A stretch of 64,000 nucleotides of DNA from Desulfuribacillus alkaliarsenatis (GCF_001730225.1 NZ_MIJE01000033.1:124001-188000); one strand, 5' to 3'; numbered from the stretch's first letter, positions 26,614-35,675 are shown. Notes: generated by a model not told the origin, from the sequence alone. Program-made: numbers and translations.

Positions 26614-27279
26614 TTGAGTTACTCAATTAAAAAAAATGCACGTTTACTACATATTACAATAGCGGTTAGTTTAATACTTTCCTGCTTTGTAACTGTATCT
26701 TTTTTCACATATAAAACTTATGCTAATAACGTAGATGCCTTTGTAGAGAATGAATTAGCATTTAGTCCAATCAATATTAACACAATAGTATCATCTGCTA
26801 CTTTAACAAATGATACTATAATAATTATATCTAATCCAGTTAGCCAGTTTGATCATAGTAATATGGATTTGCCAACTACTTATGACTCGTATATAGAAGA
26901 GGCTGCAAATAGGTATAATGTTAGTGTTGAACTAATTAAGTCAGTAATTAAGCATGAATCAAACTTTAATCCAAATGCAGTTTCTAGGGTTGGTGCTGAA
27001 GGTCTTATGCAGCTAATGCCGAATACAGCAAATGGACTTGGAGTGCAAAACTCCTTCGACCCTAAGGAAAACATAAATGGTGGAACAAGATATCTTAGGT
27101 ACATGTTAGACCGATACGATGGAGACATAGTGCTCGCCCTTGCAGCATATAATGCTGGCCCAGGAAACGTAGATAAGTTTTCAGGTGTACCACCATTTCG
27201 TGAAACTGAGAATTATATAGACAAGGTTTTATCTACATATCATCAACTAAACTCAAGATACGTAAATCTCACTTACTAG
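26614..27279 (+). CDS. Membrane-anchored lytic transglycosylase (SLT domain)
   Basis: Predicted peptidoglycan lytic transglycosylase of the Slt70 C-domain family. The 221-aa product has an uncleaved or cleavable N-terminal hydrophobic helix (about 13-32), a linker, and an SLT domain (about 88-205) with catalytic Glu115 in [24 protein letters not shown] and [12 protein letters not shown]. The start is TTG at 26614 after GGTGGGAG. It could act in growth or sporulation. A terminator overlaps its stop codon. Confidence 0.9.
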   Translation: MSYSIKKNARLLHITIAVSLILSCFVTVSFFTYKTYANNVDAFVENELAFSPININTIVSSATLTNDTIIIISNPVSQFDHSNMDLPTTYDSYIEEAANRYNVSVELIKSVIKHESNFNPNAVSRVGAEGLMQLMPNTANGLGVQNSFDPKENINGGTRYLRYMLDRYDGDIVLALAAYNAGPGNVDKFSGVPPFRETENYIDKVLSTYHQLNSRYVNLTY

Positions 27280-27297
27280 TAAGTGAGGTTTTTTTAT
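27264..27297 (+). terminator. Terminator after the lytic transglycosylase
   Basis: A perfect 20-base palindrome CTCACTTACT/AGTAAGTGAG (27268-27287) that includes the stop codon is followed by GTTTTTTTATTTT. Confidence 0.88.
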
Positions 27298-27365
27298 TTT
27301 AACATTTTTTTTTGTTAATCATATACTAATGTAATAAAAGTACTAAAGATTTCGAGGTGATACTT

Positions 27366-27464
27366 TTGCCTAATTGGTTATTGCTACAGCTAAGAAAAGC
27401 TTTTTACCAAAGAGATAAGTATCAAATAAAGATGTTAAACAAATGTTGGTTCCGCTATAAGTAG
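27366..27464 (+). CDS. cmpA: Cortex morphogenetic protein CmpA (32 aa)
   Basis: A very short gene starting with TTG after AGGTGATACT. The product begins MPNWLLLQLRKAFYQRDKYQ and continues IKMLNKCWFRYK, closely matching the CmpA family (MP-WL--Q--+AF---+-YQIKLLN-CW--Y). In B. subtilis CmpA is a small protein made in the mother cell that takes part in quality control of spore envelope assembly by linking SpoIVA to ClpXP. The last ten bases overlap the end of convergent copZ. It supports the view that the organism sporulates. Confidence 0.87.
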   Translation: MPNWLLLQLRKAFYQRDKYQIKMLNKCWFRYK

Positions 27465-27664
27465 ACGTCAAATCCTTGGTCCTCAACAACTTCTTTGATT
27501 TTATCGAGATTAACTACATTTTTGTTAAAGGTTATTTCAACTGTTTTGTTAGATAAATTTACTACTGCTGAATTAACACCTTCTAAAGACGTTAATGCAG
27601 ACTCAATAGACATTTTGCAGTGACCACAGCTCATACCTTCGACCTTTATCGTGTTTGTATCCAT
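27455..27664 (-). CDS. copZ: Copper chaperone CopZ (HMA domain)
   Basis: A 69-aa heavy-metal-associated domain protein. The metal-binding motif GMSCGHCKMSIE (two Cys of CxxC at about residues 12 and 15) and the ferredoxin-like HMA pattern (GVNSAVVNLSNKTVEITF, GFDVYL at the C-terminus) are clear. It would carry Cu(I) to a P-type ATPase; neither CopA nor CsoR/CueR is in the window. It is unusual in standing alone, with a MerR-type dyad upstream. Confidence 0.92.
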   Translation of the reverse strand: MDTNTIKVEGMSCGHCKMSIESALTSLEGVNSAVVNLSNKTVEITFNKNVVNLDKIKEVVEDQGFDVYL

Positions 27665-27689
27665 ACTATAACCTCCAACATAATAAATT

Positions 27690-27722
27690 ATAAACCTTAA
27701 AATTCCTTAAGGTTTTTTGTTT
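27690..27722 (-). promoter_or_regulatory. CueR/MerR-like dyad with -10 in front of copZ
   Basis: The minus strand reads ACCTTAAGGAATTTTAAGGT (27713-27694), a 20-bp dyad with 7-bp arms, immediately followed by TTATAATT (TATAAT as -10). CueR-controlled copA promoters have the same ACCTT...AAGGT dyad abutting the -10. On the plus strand the same arms plus TTTTTT could also work as a terminator, so this is a candidate only. Confidence 0.45.
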
Positions 27723-27887
27723 TATATACATACTAAAATTTATATGTTACAATGTCAAACAAATTATGAAGATATTCTTATTGAATTACTCAAGATTTTT
27801 GATAGTATATAATTATGGATAATATGCCGACTATCAAAAGCAAATTAAGGACAAAATTATATTAAATTTATATGAGAGGTGAAGTAA

Positions 27888-28583
27888 ATGACCCAGGAAA
27901 AAAAAATACTAGTAGTTGATGATGAGCCTAAGATTGTTGATATCATTACAATGTACCTTAAGAAAGATGGATTTTTAGTTCGGACAGCCTATAATGGCCG
28001 AGACGCATTAAAGGTTTTCCGCGAATGGAAGCCTTCACTGATTATTCTTGATCTAATGATGCCTGAAATGACAGGTGAACAAACTTGCGAAGCTATTAGA
28101 AAAGAATCCAACGTCCCAATTATAATGCTTACAGCTAAGAGCGATGAGAATGAACGTATTAAAGGTTTATCAATTGGAGCAGATGATTATCTTGTAAAAC
28201 CATTTAGTCCAAGGGAGCTAGTAGTTAGAGTTCGAACTGTTTTGCGCCGTTTCCAACCTAATGAATTATTAGCGGACATCCTTTCTTTTAACGATGGCGA
28301 ATTAGAAATTGATGCAACACGACACGAAGTTAAAATTAAAGGAAAAGTTGTAGATTTAACACCTAATGAGTTCAAATTACTCTTAGTGCTTGCGAAAAAT
28401 CCACATCGTACGTTTAACAGAACTGAATTATTGGAAAAGGTTCAAGGATATAACTTTGAAGGCTATGACCGTACCATCGATGCTCATATTAAAAACTTAC
28501 GCAAAAAAATTGAGGAAGATCAAAAAAATCCAAAATATGTAAAAACAGTTTATGGGATGGGTTATAAGTTTGATGGTAATTAA
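27888..28583 (+). CDS. OmpR/PhoB-family response regulator
   Basis: The 231-aa protein has a receiver domain with Asp11-Asp12, the phosphoacceptor Asp55 in LIILDLMMPE, and Lys103 in DYLVKPFSPREL, then a winged-helix DNA-binding domain (about 130-229: LTPNEFKLLLVLAKNP, DRTIDAHIKNLRKKIE, VKTVYGMGYKF). AGAGGTGAAG precedes the ATG. The histidine kinase follows 26 bases later, forming a two-component pair. The signal and targets cannot be read from the sequence. Confidence 0.94.
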   Translation: MTQEKKILVVDDEPKIVDIITMYLKKDGFLVRTAYNGRDALKVFREWKPSLIILDLMMPEMTGEQTCEAIRKESNVPIIMLTAKSDENERIKGLSIGADDYLVKPFSPRELVVRVRTVLRRFQPNELLADILSFNDGELEIDATRHEVKIKGKVVDLTPNEFKLLLVLAKNPHRTFNRTELLEKVQGYNFEGYDRTIDAHIKNLRKKIEEDQKNPKYVKTVYGMGYKFDGN

Positions 28584-28609
28584 AACTTAAATAAAAAGGA
28601 CAATTTTTC

Positions 28610-29986
28610 ATGAAAGGTTTAGCACCAAAAATCACTTTGGCGTTTCTATTCGCTATAATTGTTACCCTATTGTTATACAGTTTGATTCTAAATCAATCTA
28701 TTGACGATCAATTCAACGAGTACATCCAAGCTAACCTATTGGCTAATAATGAAAAAATAGCCAATGCATTAGGACAGGCTTATATGATGGATGGTCGTTG
28801 GACACCAACTACTGGGTTAGATATTTCTTCATTTGTTATATTAGATGGAATTAGCTTGCGTGTCCGCGATTTGAATAATTTTGTAGTATGGAATTCTATA
28901 AACATCCATCCAGATATAACAACATTATTTCTCTTGCAATCCGAACAAAGCACAACAACTGTTGCCTACCCAATATCAGTAAATAGAGACGTTGTAGGTT
29001 ATGTTGATATCACTTATTTAGGAGATATTCCTTTAGGAGATATAGAAGAAGGCTTTAAAAGCTCAATAAACAAATCGTTAATTTCAACCGCAATTTTTGC
29101 AACAATTTTTGCTATTTTCCTAAGTGTTATTTTTTCAAGTGGAATAACATTACCACTTACAAAAATGACCAATATTGCAACTGAGCTTAGAAAAGGTGAT
29201 TTAAGACAAAGAATGTCTGTAGGTACAAGTAACGATGAGATATCTGAGCTTGCTATTGCTATTAATCATCTAGCTGAAACGCTAGAAAAAGAAGAAAAAT
29301 TAAGAAAAAATATTACAGCTGATATAGCACATGAATTAAGAACACCACTTATGACCCTACAAGGTCAGCTTGAGGCGATGATTGATGAGATTATTGATCC
29401 AACACCAGAAACTATCTCTAGCTGCCAAGAAGAGGTTATACGACTTAGCTCATTAATACAAGACCTTGAACAGTTAACTACAGCAGAAAGTGCTTCATTT
29501 GAATTAAATAAAGAAGTTTTATCATTGACAGATATTGCAAGAACTGTTGTAGATTCATTTGAAACACAAGCCAAGCAAAAAGACATGTCCCTTTCTTTCT
29601 ATGCAAGTAAGAAATCTTATATTGATGCTGATAAAGGAAAGCTTACTCAGATATTAATTAACTTAGTATCAAATGCCATAAAATATAGCAGACCAAAGGA
29701 TAAAGTAACAGTAAAAATTTCACAGTCTGATGGTATTGTGCAACTTAAAGTAAGTGATACTGGGTTGGGAATATCTGAAGATGATTTGCCTTATATATTT
29801 GAGCGTTTTTATCGTGGAGATAAATCTCGGAACAGAGACACTGGAGGATCTGGAATAGGATTAGCGATTGTTAAGAGCTTAGTTGAAGCGCATAATTGGC
29901 AAATAAGTGTTGAGAGCGCCCTGCAAAAAGGAACGACATTTACACTTAAAATGCCAGCTTACAAAATTTATAATCAAAATGCATAA
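28610..29986 (+). CDS. Membrane sensor histidine kinase
   Basis: A 458-aa kinase, partner of the preceding regulator. Order: membrane helix (about 7-28), extracellular sensor segment (about 30-150), second helix (about 155-177), HAMP (about 178-230), HisKA with phosphoacceptor His241 in ITADIAHELRTPL, and HATPase with NLVSNAIKYS (N box), DTGLGIS (G1), FERFYRGDKSR (F box) and GGSGIGLAIV (G2). The sensor segment has no motif that I recognise. Confidence 0.93.
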   Translation: MKGLAPKITLAFLFAIIVTLLLYSLILNQSIDDQFNEYIQANLLANNEKIANALGQAYMMDGRWTPTTGLDISSFVILDGISLRVRDLNNFVVWNSINIHPDITTLFLLQSEQSTTTVAYPISVNRDVVGYVDITYLGDIPLGDIEEGFKSSINKSLISTAIFATIFAIFLSVIFSSGITLPLTKMTNIATELRKGDLRQRMSVGTSNDEISELAIAINHLAETLEKEEKLRKNITADIAHELRTPLMTLQGQLEAMIDEIIDPTPETISSCQEEVIRLSSLIQDLEQLTTAESASFELNKEVLSLTDIARTVVDSFETQAKQKDMSLSFYASKKSYIDADKGKLTQILINLVSNAIKYSRPKDKVTVKISQSDGIVQLKVSDTGLGISEDDLPYIFERFYRGDKSRNRDTGGSGIGLAIVKSLVEAHNWQISVESALQKGTTFTLKMPAYKIYNQNA

Positions 29987-29995
29987 TATATATAC

Positions 29996-30039
29996 AAAAA
30001 CCATGGTTTTTCTTATCAGAAAATACCATGGTTTTTTTG
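29996..30039. terminator. Terminator between the histidine kinase and ccmD
   Basis: Arms AAAAACCATGGT (29996-30007) and ACCATGGTTTTTTT (30025-30038) form a strong stem with A/T runs on both sides, suiting the convergent two-component and ccm operons. Confidence 0.88.
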
Positions 30040-30052
30040 AGCTATGTCTAAA

Positions 30053-30199
30053 TTACTTTTTTCCTTCTTCAATCAGCTGTAATTGTTCGCTAATTACATC
30101 TAATTCTTTAGCAATATCAGATTGTCTTTTGCCTAAAGATAATGTGTATAAGAAAATTAAAACCCAAGTGATTGTGTATGCTGCAAATAAGTAAGTCAT
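30053..30199 (-). CDS. ccmD: Heme exporter protein CcmD (48 aa)
   Basis: A small gene directly after ccmC, with AGGAG seven bases before the ATG. The product MTYLFAAYTITWVLIFLYTL is one membrane helix followed by a charged coiled-coil tail (SLGKRQSDIAKELDVISEQL onwards). This is the size, topology and position of CcmD, which helps release heme-loaded CcmE from the CcmABC complex. It is the last gene of the operon. Confidence 0.85.
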   Translation of the reverse strand: MTYLFAAYTITWVLIFLYTLSLGKRQSDIAKELDVISEQLQLIEEGKK

Positions 30200-30211
30200 A
30201 ATAACACTCCT

Positions 30212-30922
30212 TTACATCACATTTTTTATTTTGTCTTTAATGTCGTCAAGCTTGTAACGGGCATGCCCTATTGCTATCCCCTTCTTCAGTAGATAGAAAT
30301 ATAAAATCATAAAGGTTATAACAGTTATAATCAATGTCAAGAGCATAGTATCTGAAATTCCGCCACCAGTTTGATCCGCCCCTTCACCAAAGACTACTGG
30401 ATGTAGTTCAGTGTTCCACCAACGAATTGACATAAATACTATCGGTACATTAATAAATCCAATTATACCAAAAACTGATGACAAACGTGCCTTCTTCTCC
30501 CACTCCATATCAGAAACACGTATCATTATATATGCAATATACATAAACCATAAAATCAATGTTGTTGTTAACCTAGGCTCCCAAGTCCACCAGGCATTCC
30601 AAGATGACTTACCCCAAATCGGCCCTGTTATAAGAACAATAGTTGTAAATAACACGCCAATTTCTGCTGAAGCCATCGCTATAACATCATAATTACGATT
30701 TCTAGTCATAAGAAACAATATACTTACAATAAAAACAATAAAAAATGCAAAAAAAGCAATCCAAGCTGTACCTACATGGAAATAAAATATTTTTTGAACA
30801 ATCCCTAGTCGAACATCAGGTGGAGCTATAATGAATATAAAGAACATAGATACCGTAACTGCTAAAAAAGTAATCCAACCTAGATACTTATGAAAACTTC
30901 CTAATGTGTAATTAGTGTTCAA
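30212..30922 (-). CDS. ccmC: Heme export/attachment protein CcmC
   Basis: Polytopic protein of the WWD family that loads heme onto CcmE. The 236-aa product has six hydrophobic helices and the tryptophan-rich signature WGKSSWNAWWTWEPRLTTT (about 104-122), with conserved His residues flanking it (FYFHVGTAW near 50 and WWNTELHP near 175). The start is TTG at 30922 after GGAGGTG, overlapping the region of the ccmB stop. Confidence 0.93.
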   Translation of the reverse strand: MNTNYTLGSFHKYLGWITFLAVTVSMFFIFIIAPPDVRLGIVQKIFYFHVGTAWIAFFAFFIVFIVSILFLMTRNRNYDVIAMASAEIGVLFTTIVLITGPIWGKSSWNAWWTWEPRLTTTLILWFMYIAYIMIRVSDMEWEKKARLSSVFGIIGFINVPIVFMSIRWWNTELHPVVFGEGADQTGGGISDTMLLTLIITVITFMILYFYLLKKGIAIGHARYKLDDIKDKIKNVM

Positions 30923-30924
30923 GA

Positions 30925-31596
30925 TTACACCTCCATCACATAATCAAATAACATATAAGGCACTACAAGAAAAACAATGTCAAATACTAGAATCAAATAT
31001 ACCCATTGGCTAATTTCCGCAAAGCTTGCCCCTTGGAAGATTAAGCTCGTACTTTCTACACCAGCAATAATTAATGGGACGGAAATTGGAAATAAGATAA
31101 TTGGTAGCAACATATCACTCATGCGAGAATTAGAAGCCAATGCAGCTAAAAACGTACCAACTGCAATAAATCCAACCATCCCGATAAGTAATACAAAAAT
31201 CAACAAAGGTATACTACCTTGAAATGGGTAGTCAAAAAATATAAAAAACCCTGGTACAATAATCATCTGTGTTAATAGTACAAATAAAAAGTTTCCTGTA
31301 AATTTGCCTAGAAAAATAAACGTACGGTCGCTAGGTAATAATAGTAACCCCTGCATGCAATCATTACTTTTTTCTAATAAAAATGATCTGTTTAGACCTA
31401 GTATGGAAGAGAACACCAACGCTACCCAAATCATTCCTGGTAATACATGCTCTAGCACACCGAAGGTTAATTCAAATGCAAAACTAAAAATAACAATAAC
31501 TAATCCACTAAAAATAAGCATTGCACTAGTCATTTGCTTTGTCTTGTACTCCATAACTATATCTTTCCAGATAATTGCCTTTAACACACTAAACAC
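30925..31596 (-). CDS. ccmB: Heme exporter membrane subunit CcmB
   Basis: Membrane subunit of the CcmAB ABC complex that drives release of holo-CcmE from CcmC. About 223 aa from GTG 31596, with six membrane helices and blocks typical of CcmB (IWKDIVMEYKTKQM near the N-terminus, WVALVFSSILGLNRSF, PVSVP-like ILFPISVPLIIAG). GGGAGTG lies nine bases upstream of this GTG; TTG 31614 is the alternative start. Either start overlaps the ccmA 3' end. Confidence 0.9.
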   Translation of the reverse strand: MFSVLKAIIWKDIVMEYKTKQMTSAMLIFSGLVIVIFSFAFELTFGVLEHVLPGMIWVALVFSSILGLNRSFLLEKSNDCMQGLLLLPSDRTFIFLGKFTGNFLFVLLTQMIIVPGFFIFFDYPFQGSIPLLIFVLLIGMVGFIAVGTFLAALASNSRMSDMLLPIILFPISVPLIIAGVESTSLIFQGASFAEISQWVYLILVFDIVFLVVPYMLFDYVMEV

Positions 31597-32302
31597 GTCG
31601 CTCTTCACTCCCAACCAGCTTCAGATAAATCTTTCGGAACTCTTCTGATTTTATACCTGTTGTATCTGCGTCATAAACTATCCGACCTTTAGCTATAACT
31701 AACAGCCTATTACTTAAAGCTAAAGCATCTTCATAGTTGTGGGTTATCATAAATAAAGTACGATTATCTTTATGTAGCGACTCTAGTACCTCATTTAAGA
31801 TTTGAATTGCGTGTTGATCTAGTCCAGTGTATGGTTCATCTAAGAATAATATAGCTGGGTTGTGAAGAATTGCTCGGGCTATCGCTAGTCTCTGTTGCAT
31901 ACCACGTGAATAAGTACGTACAGCATCATAAGTATACATTTGAAGCCCCACGTATCTCAGTACCTCTTTTATACGTTTTTCTATATTACTTACTTGATAT
32001 GCTTGACCATAAAACCGTAAATTTTCTAGTGCAGATAAATTATCGTAAAGAAAAGTGTGATGACTAATTACTCCAATCTCTTTACGTAAATCAGAGCTTA
32101 AGCTACTAGCTTGTTTTCCATTTATGAATATTTTACCTTTAGTTGGTTGTGTCGCTAATGACAGTAACTTAAACAAGGTGCTTTTCCCAGCACCATTTGG
32201 ACCTAAAACAGTTACGAATTCTCCCTGTTTTACCTCAAATGATACTGGGCTTATAATATTTTTCCCACCTATAGATTTCTCTATATTCTCTACTACTAAC
32301 AT
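31589..32302 (-). CDS. ccmA: Cytochrome c maturation ABC ATPase CcmA
   Basis: ATPase of the CcmABCD complex. The 237-aa protein has Walker A GPNGAGKSTL (about 34-43), a Q-loop, the signature YSRGMQQRLAIARA, Walker B AILFLDEPYTGLD and the switch His in MITHNYEDA. Its place between a ccm-associated exported protein and ccmB identifies it as CcmA rather than a general transporter ATPase. AGGAGGAG precedes the ATG. Confidence 0.92.
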   Translation of the reverse strand: MLVVENIEKSIGGKNIISPVSFEVKQGEFVTVLGPNGAGKSTLFKLLSLATQPTKGKIFINGKQASSLSSDLRKEIGVISHHTFLYDNLSALENLRFYGQAYQVSNIEKRIKEVLRYVGLQMYTYDAVRTYSRGMQQRLAIARAILHNPAILFLDEPYTGLDQHAIQILNEVLESLHKDNRTLFMITHNYEDALALSNRLLVIAKGRIVYDADTTGIKSEEFRKIYLKLVGSEERRV

Positions 32303-32320
32303 GTAGCTCCTCCTAAGGTG

Positions 32321-33301
32321 TTACTCGGTAAACTCCTTAATTTTCAACTTTACATTTATAAGCTTTTTCTTAAATATGTCTTTTCGCTTAGTAAACTCTT
32401 CTTCATCAATTTCATTGTTGTCTAACTTTATTTGTAGCTCTGCTAGTTTTTTCTTTAGAACAGCTTCTTCTTTATATAATCTAATGAAAATATCATCGTC
32501 TTGACTCTTCTTTTGTTCTTTAAGCTTTTTATCATCTACATGCCATCTGTAGAAATAGTTACCAATTGCAAAGCCAATGATAATTACTACGATTAATGTA
32601 AACAGATGAGGCTCCATAGCAGCAAATGGTGACCCTTCCCAAAATCTAATATGACCTGGATTATGGAATCCATCATATCCCTGATCAATTCGATCATTAG
32701 TAACTATAGATTGGTTAGACTGTCTCTTAATTAATGTAGCCTCTACTACTTGTCCAGCTTCTACTGAAGAAATAGTGTAGAAATTATAGGTTCTCTGTTC
32801 TATACTCATTGCACCAGCATCTGTTAAATGTGGAGAGTCAATCACAAAGCCAGCATTTGCTGGAACATAGATATTTAGTGTCTTGATTGGATAATCTCTA
32901 ATAATTGAAAAATCCATTTCCTCAGAATCTATGCTTAAAAAGTAGTTTATTGCAAAATCCATACTTCTCTCTGCAGGTATTTCATAATCTACTACGACTT
33001 CATTATCTACAACAGCATGTGGTAATTCTGTTCCTTGCATCCCCACAGTAAGATGGATTACATGCTCAGGTATCGCAATTCTAATAGCAGGATTTTCAAT
33101 ATTTGATATGATATCTTCATTTGAAGTATTTTTAAGCGCGACCATATCCATTACAGAGATGATATTATCACCTTGACGTTCTAACACTAGGTGCTCAATT
33201 TCGATTGTTAGCTGTTGTTCATTTGCAATAACTGAGCTAGACATTGAAAACAAGAGAACAAAGGTTATCAACAATGAAAATATCTTATTTCTTTTATTCA
33301 T
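32321..33301 (-). CDS. Exported membrane-anchored protein of the ccm operon, function unknown
   Basis: The 326-aa protein has a signal peptide (MNKRNKIFSLLITFVLLF onwards, cleavage near SSVIANEQ), an extracellular all-beta-looking ectodomain of about 200 residues, one membrane helix (LFTLIVVIIIGFAIGNYFY, about 240-258) and a charged cytoplasmic coiled coil (EEAVLKKKLAELQIKLDNNE, then DEEEFTKRKDIFKKKLINVK). The tail resembles the 'short, acidic-Asp-Glu-Glu-hydrophobic' SHOCT/CcmI-type pattern. AAGGGG precedes ATG 33301. It lies between the CcmI-like gene and ccmA, so a role in cytochrome c or heme handling is inferred. Confidence 0.75.
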   Translation of the reverse strand: MNKRNKIFSLLITFVLLFSMSSSVIANEQQLTIEIEHLVLERQGDNIISVMDMVALKNTSNEDIISNIENPAIRIAIPEHVIHLTVGMQGTELPHAVVDNEVVVDYEIPAERSMDFAINYFLSIDSEEMDFSIIRDYPIKTLNIYVPANAGFVIDSPHLTDAGAMSIEQRTYNFYTISSVEAGQVVEATLIKRQSNQSIVTNDRIDQGYDGFHNPGHIRFWEGSPFAAMEPHLFTLIVVIIIGFAIGNYFYRWHVDDKKLKEQKKSQDDDIFIRLYKEEAVLKKKLAELQIKLDNNEIDEEEFTKRKDIFKKKLINVKLKIKEFTE

Positions 33302-33302
33302 T

Positions 33303-33671
33303 TTATTTGCCCCTTTTTGCAAGTTCTTCTTTTATTTCTTGTTCAAGCTCTTTTTCAATCTCTTGTTCAATCTCTTGTTCTAATTCTTTATTAACTTCAT
33401 ATGAGTCTGTTTCTAATTCTTCAATTTTCAAAAGCCTTTTCGCTTCTTCTTCATAGCCTCTTTTTAACTCTATATAATCTTCTTCTGATATTTTTTGTGT
33501 TTTATAGTCAAATTCTATCTCATTTAAAGTTGAAAATACTGCTTCTTTTTCATCTCGTTCTTCAACATCTTCTGTAAAATCGTCTTGGTGTGTTCTTAAT
33601 GGCTTAACAATCCAGTAAAAACTAAGCATCAATAATACACCAGAACCAATCAAAACAATACTCAATTCCAT
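33303..33671 (-). CDS. Small CcmI-like cytochrome c biogenesis protein
   Basis: The 122-aa product has one N-terminal membrane helix (about 4-22) and a long charged coiled coil. The segment FSTLNEIEFDYKTQKISEEDYIEL matches the short conserved region that follows the first helix of CcmI/CycH-type proteins; the last 35 residues are nearly all Glu, Lys and Leu. The TPR part of full CcmI is absent. It sits between ccmF and the exported protein, with a two-base separation from the start of the next frame. CcmI normally presents apocytochromes to CcmFH. Confidence 0.7.
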   Translation of the reverse strand: MELSIVLIGSGVLLMLSFYWIVKPLRTHQDDFTEDVEERDEKEAVFSTLNEIEFDYKTQKISEEDYIELKRGYEEEAKRLLKIEELETDSYEVNKELEQEIEQEIEKELEQEIKEELAKRGK

Positions 33672-33707
33672 TTCTACACATCCTTAATGAGTGAATTTGT
33701 TATTTGT

Positions 33708-35675
33708 CTAATCTTTATATCGAGGTACATAGTTACCATACCTACCAGGCCATAGAGCGATAATTGTGCCCAACACCACAATGTAACCACCATACCATAT
33801 CCATGCTACCAGTGGATTCACTGTCACTTTAATGGTTGCAGATTCGTCACGTTCCCATCCACTTAATACGACATATAAATCTTCGATAATAGTTGAATGT
33901 AAGGCAACTTCGGTACGAGGTTGTGGCCAAGTCGGATAGAAAATCTTTTCAGGTTGTATTTGCATTAAATACTCTCCGCCTTTGTAGACCGTTAAATCTG
34001 CATAAACTACATCGTTAGCACCCTCACGAACTTGATTTAAGCCCTCATAGGTTAATACGTAGTCTTTAATTATGATACTTTCACCAACTTGAACCGTCTT
34101 AAGCTCTTCTACATCATAAATATTAGAAGCTACAATACCTATAGCCATTAAAATGATACCAATATGGATAATATAACCTCCATACCTTCTTCTAGCCCTT
34201 GAGATTAGTCGATAAAACGCTACTACTACATTTTCATTAGTCATCTGCATACGAACTCTAGTACCACGAACAAACTCAATAATGTGTACTAGGAAAACGA
34301 ATGCAATTACAGCCGCAGAAAGTAATGCCCAACCGTTTTGTATTCCGTATGCGAACAAACCTGCCGCTACTACTATACCAAACAATCCAGGTATTAAGAA
34401 ATTATCTCTTAAGTTTTTAAGAGTCGACTTCTGCCAAGCAATTAATGGACACACACCCATTACAAATATCATCGCCAAAAGTAATGGCCCATTGACGCGA
34501 TCGAAGAAAGGTATACCGACAGTTACCCTAACACCTTGAACTGCTTCCGAAATTACTGGAAACATCGTTCCCCAGAAAGTAGCGAATGTAACACCAACTA
34601 ACAGTAAGTTGTTAACTAGGAAGCTGCTTTCCTTAGATAGTAGTGATTTGAATTGTCCACCTTCTTGTAACACTTTAAGGTTGTTAATTAAGAAGAAGAT
34701 TGCTAGTAACATCATAAACGTTAAGAATAATAAGAAGTATGAACCAATATTAGAATCTGCAAATGCATGTACAGATGTTAATACACCACTTCTTACCAAG
34801 AATGTACCGAATAGCGTTAATCCATAAGTAAGAATAATTAATACCATATTCCAGACCTTTAGCATGTTTTTACGCTCTTGAATCATTATTGAGTGTAAAA
34901 ACGCTGTTGCAGTAAGCCAAGGCATAAATGAAGCATTCTCTACAGGGTCCCAGGCCCAATATCCGCCCCATCCTAATTCAACATAAGCCCACTGACCACC
35001 ATATAAGTTACCTAATGTTAAGAATAACCAAGCGATAACAGTCCACTTTCTCGTCATCTTAATCCAAAAATCATCAACTTGTTTAGTAATTAACGCAGCC
35101 ATACCAAAAGCAAAAGGTACAACAAAACCTACGTATCCAATATATAATGTTACAGGGTGGAATATCATCCCTGGGTGCTGAAGCATTGGGTTCAAGCCCG
35201 TTCCTTCTGTAATTGTTGGATCAGGATTTAGAGCAAATGGATTTGCTGCAAAACATAAAACAAAGAAGAAAAAGATTTGATTTAGTAAAAATATAATACC
35301 AACATAAGGAAGCAATTTGCTTCCTAATAATTTTCTTGAAAAAATTACGACAAAAGAGAAAATAGATAATACCCAAGCCCAAAGCATCAATGAGCCAGAG
35401 TTCCCAGCCCAAAAAGCAGATATTTTATAAAGCAAAGGTAAATCAGTACTTGTATACCTATAAACATTTAAAACCCTAAAATCACTAGTAACCAAAACAT
35501 ATATTAATACAGCAGCAGCAACAGTGCTTAGTAAAGCAATCGATTTAATTGCCCCTTTTGCACTGTTTATTAATTTGTAATCATCGTTACGAACACCATA
35601 TAGAAAAGCTCCAAGTCCGTATATTGATAAAGCTAATGAAATTAGAATTGCTATATACCCTAGTTGTGATATCAT
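33708..35675 (-). CDS. ccmF: Heme lyase component CcmF
   Basis: Large WWD-family membrane protein that attaches heme to apocytochrome c. The 655-aa product has around 15 helices, the signature GWGGYWAWDPVENASFMPWL (about 235-254), the flanking MLQHPGMIFHPVTLYIGYVG and GTFLVRSGVLTSVHAFADS blocks, and a soluble beta-rich loop before the last helix (about 520-625). GGAGGGTAAG precedes the ATG. It lies 52 bases after ccmE. Length and motifs are normal for the family. Confidence 0.95.
   Translation of the reverse strand: MISQLGYIAILISLALSIYGLGAFLYGVRNDDYKLINSAKGAIKSIALLSTVAAAVLIYVLVTSDFRVLNVYRYTSTDLPLLYKISAFWAGNSGSLMLWAWVLSIFSFVVIFSRKLLGSKLLPYVGIIFLLNQIFFFFVLCFAANPFALNPDPTITEGTGLNPMLQHPGMIFHPVTLYIGYVGFVVPFAFGMAALITKQVDDFWIKMTRKWTVIAWLFLTLGNLYGGQWAYVELGWGGYWAWDPVENASFMPWLTATAFLHSIMIQERKNMLKVWNMVLIILTYGLTLFGTFLVRSGVLTSVHAFADSNIGSYFLLFLTFMMLLAIFFLINNLKVLQEGGQFKSLLSKESSFLVNNLLLVGVTFATFWGTMFPVISEAVQGVRVTVGIPFFDRVNGPLLLAMIFVMGVCPLIAWQKSTLKNLRDNFLIPGLFGIVVAAGLFAYGIQNGWALLSAAVIAFVFLVHIIEFVRGTRVRMQMTNENVVVAFYRLISRARRRYGGYIIHIGIILMAIGIVASNIYDVEELKTVQVGESIIIKDYVLTYEGLNQVREGANDVVYADLTVYKGGEYLMQIQPEKIFYPTWPQPRTEVALHSTIIEDLYVVLSGWERDESATIKVTVNPLVAWIWYGGYIVVLGTIIALWPGRYGNYVPRYKD

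Noticed and set aside
27690-27722. A plain terminator on the plus strand
   Set aside because: No plus-strand gene ends just upstream (copZ is convergent with cmpA), and the dyad abuts a -10 on the copZ strand; I kept it as an operator candidate with low confidence.
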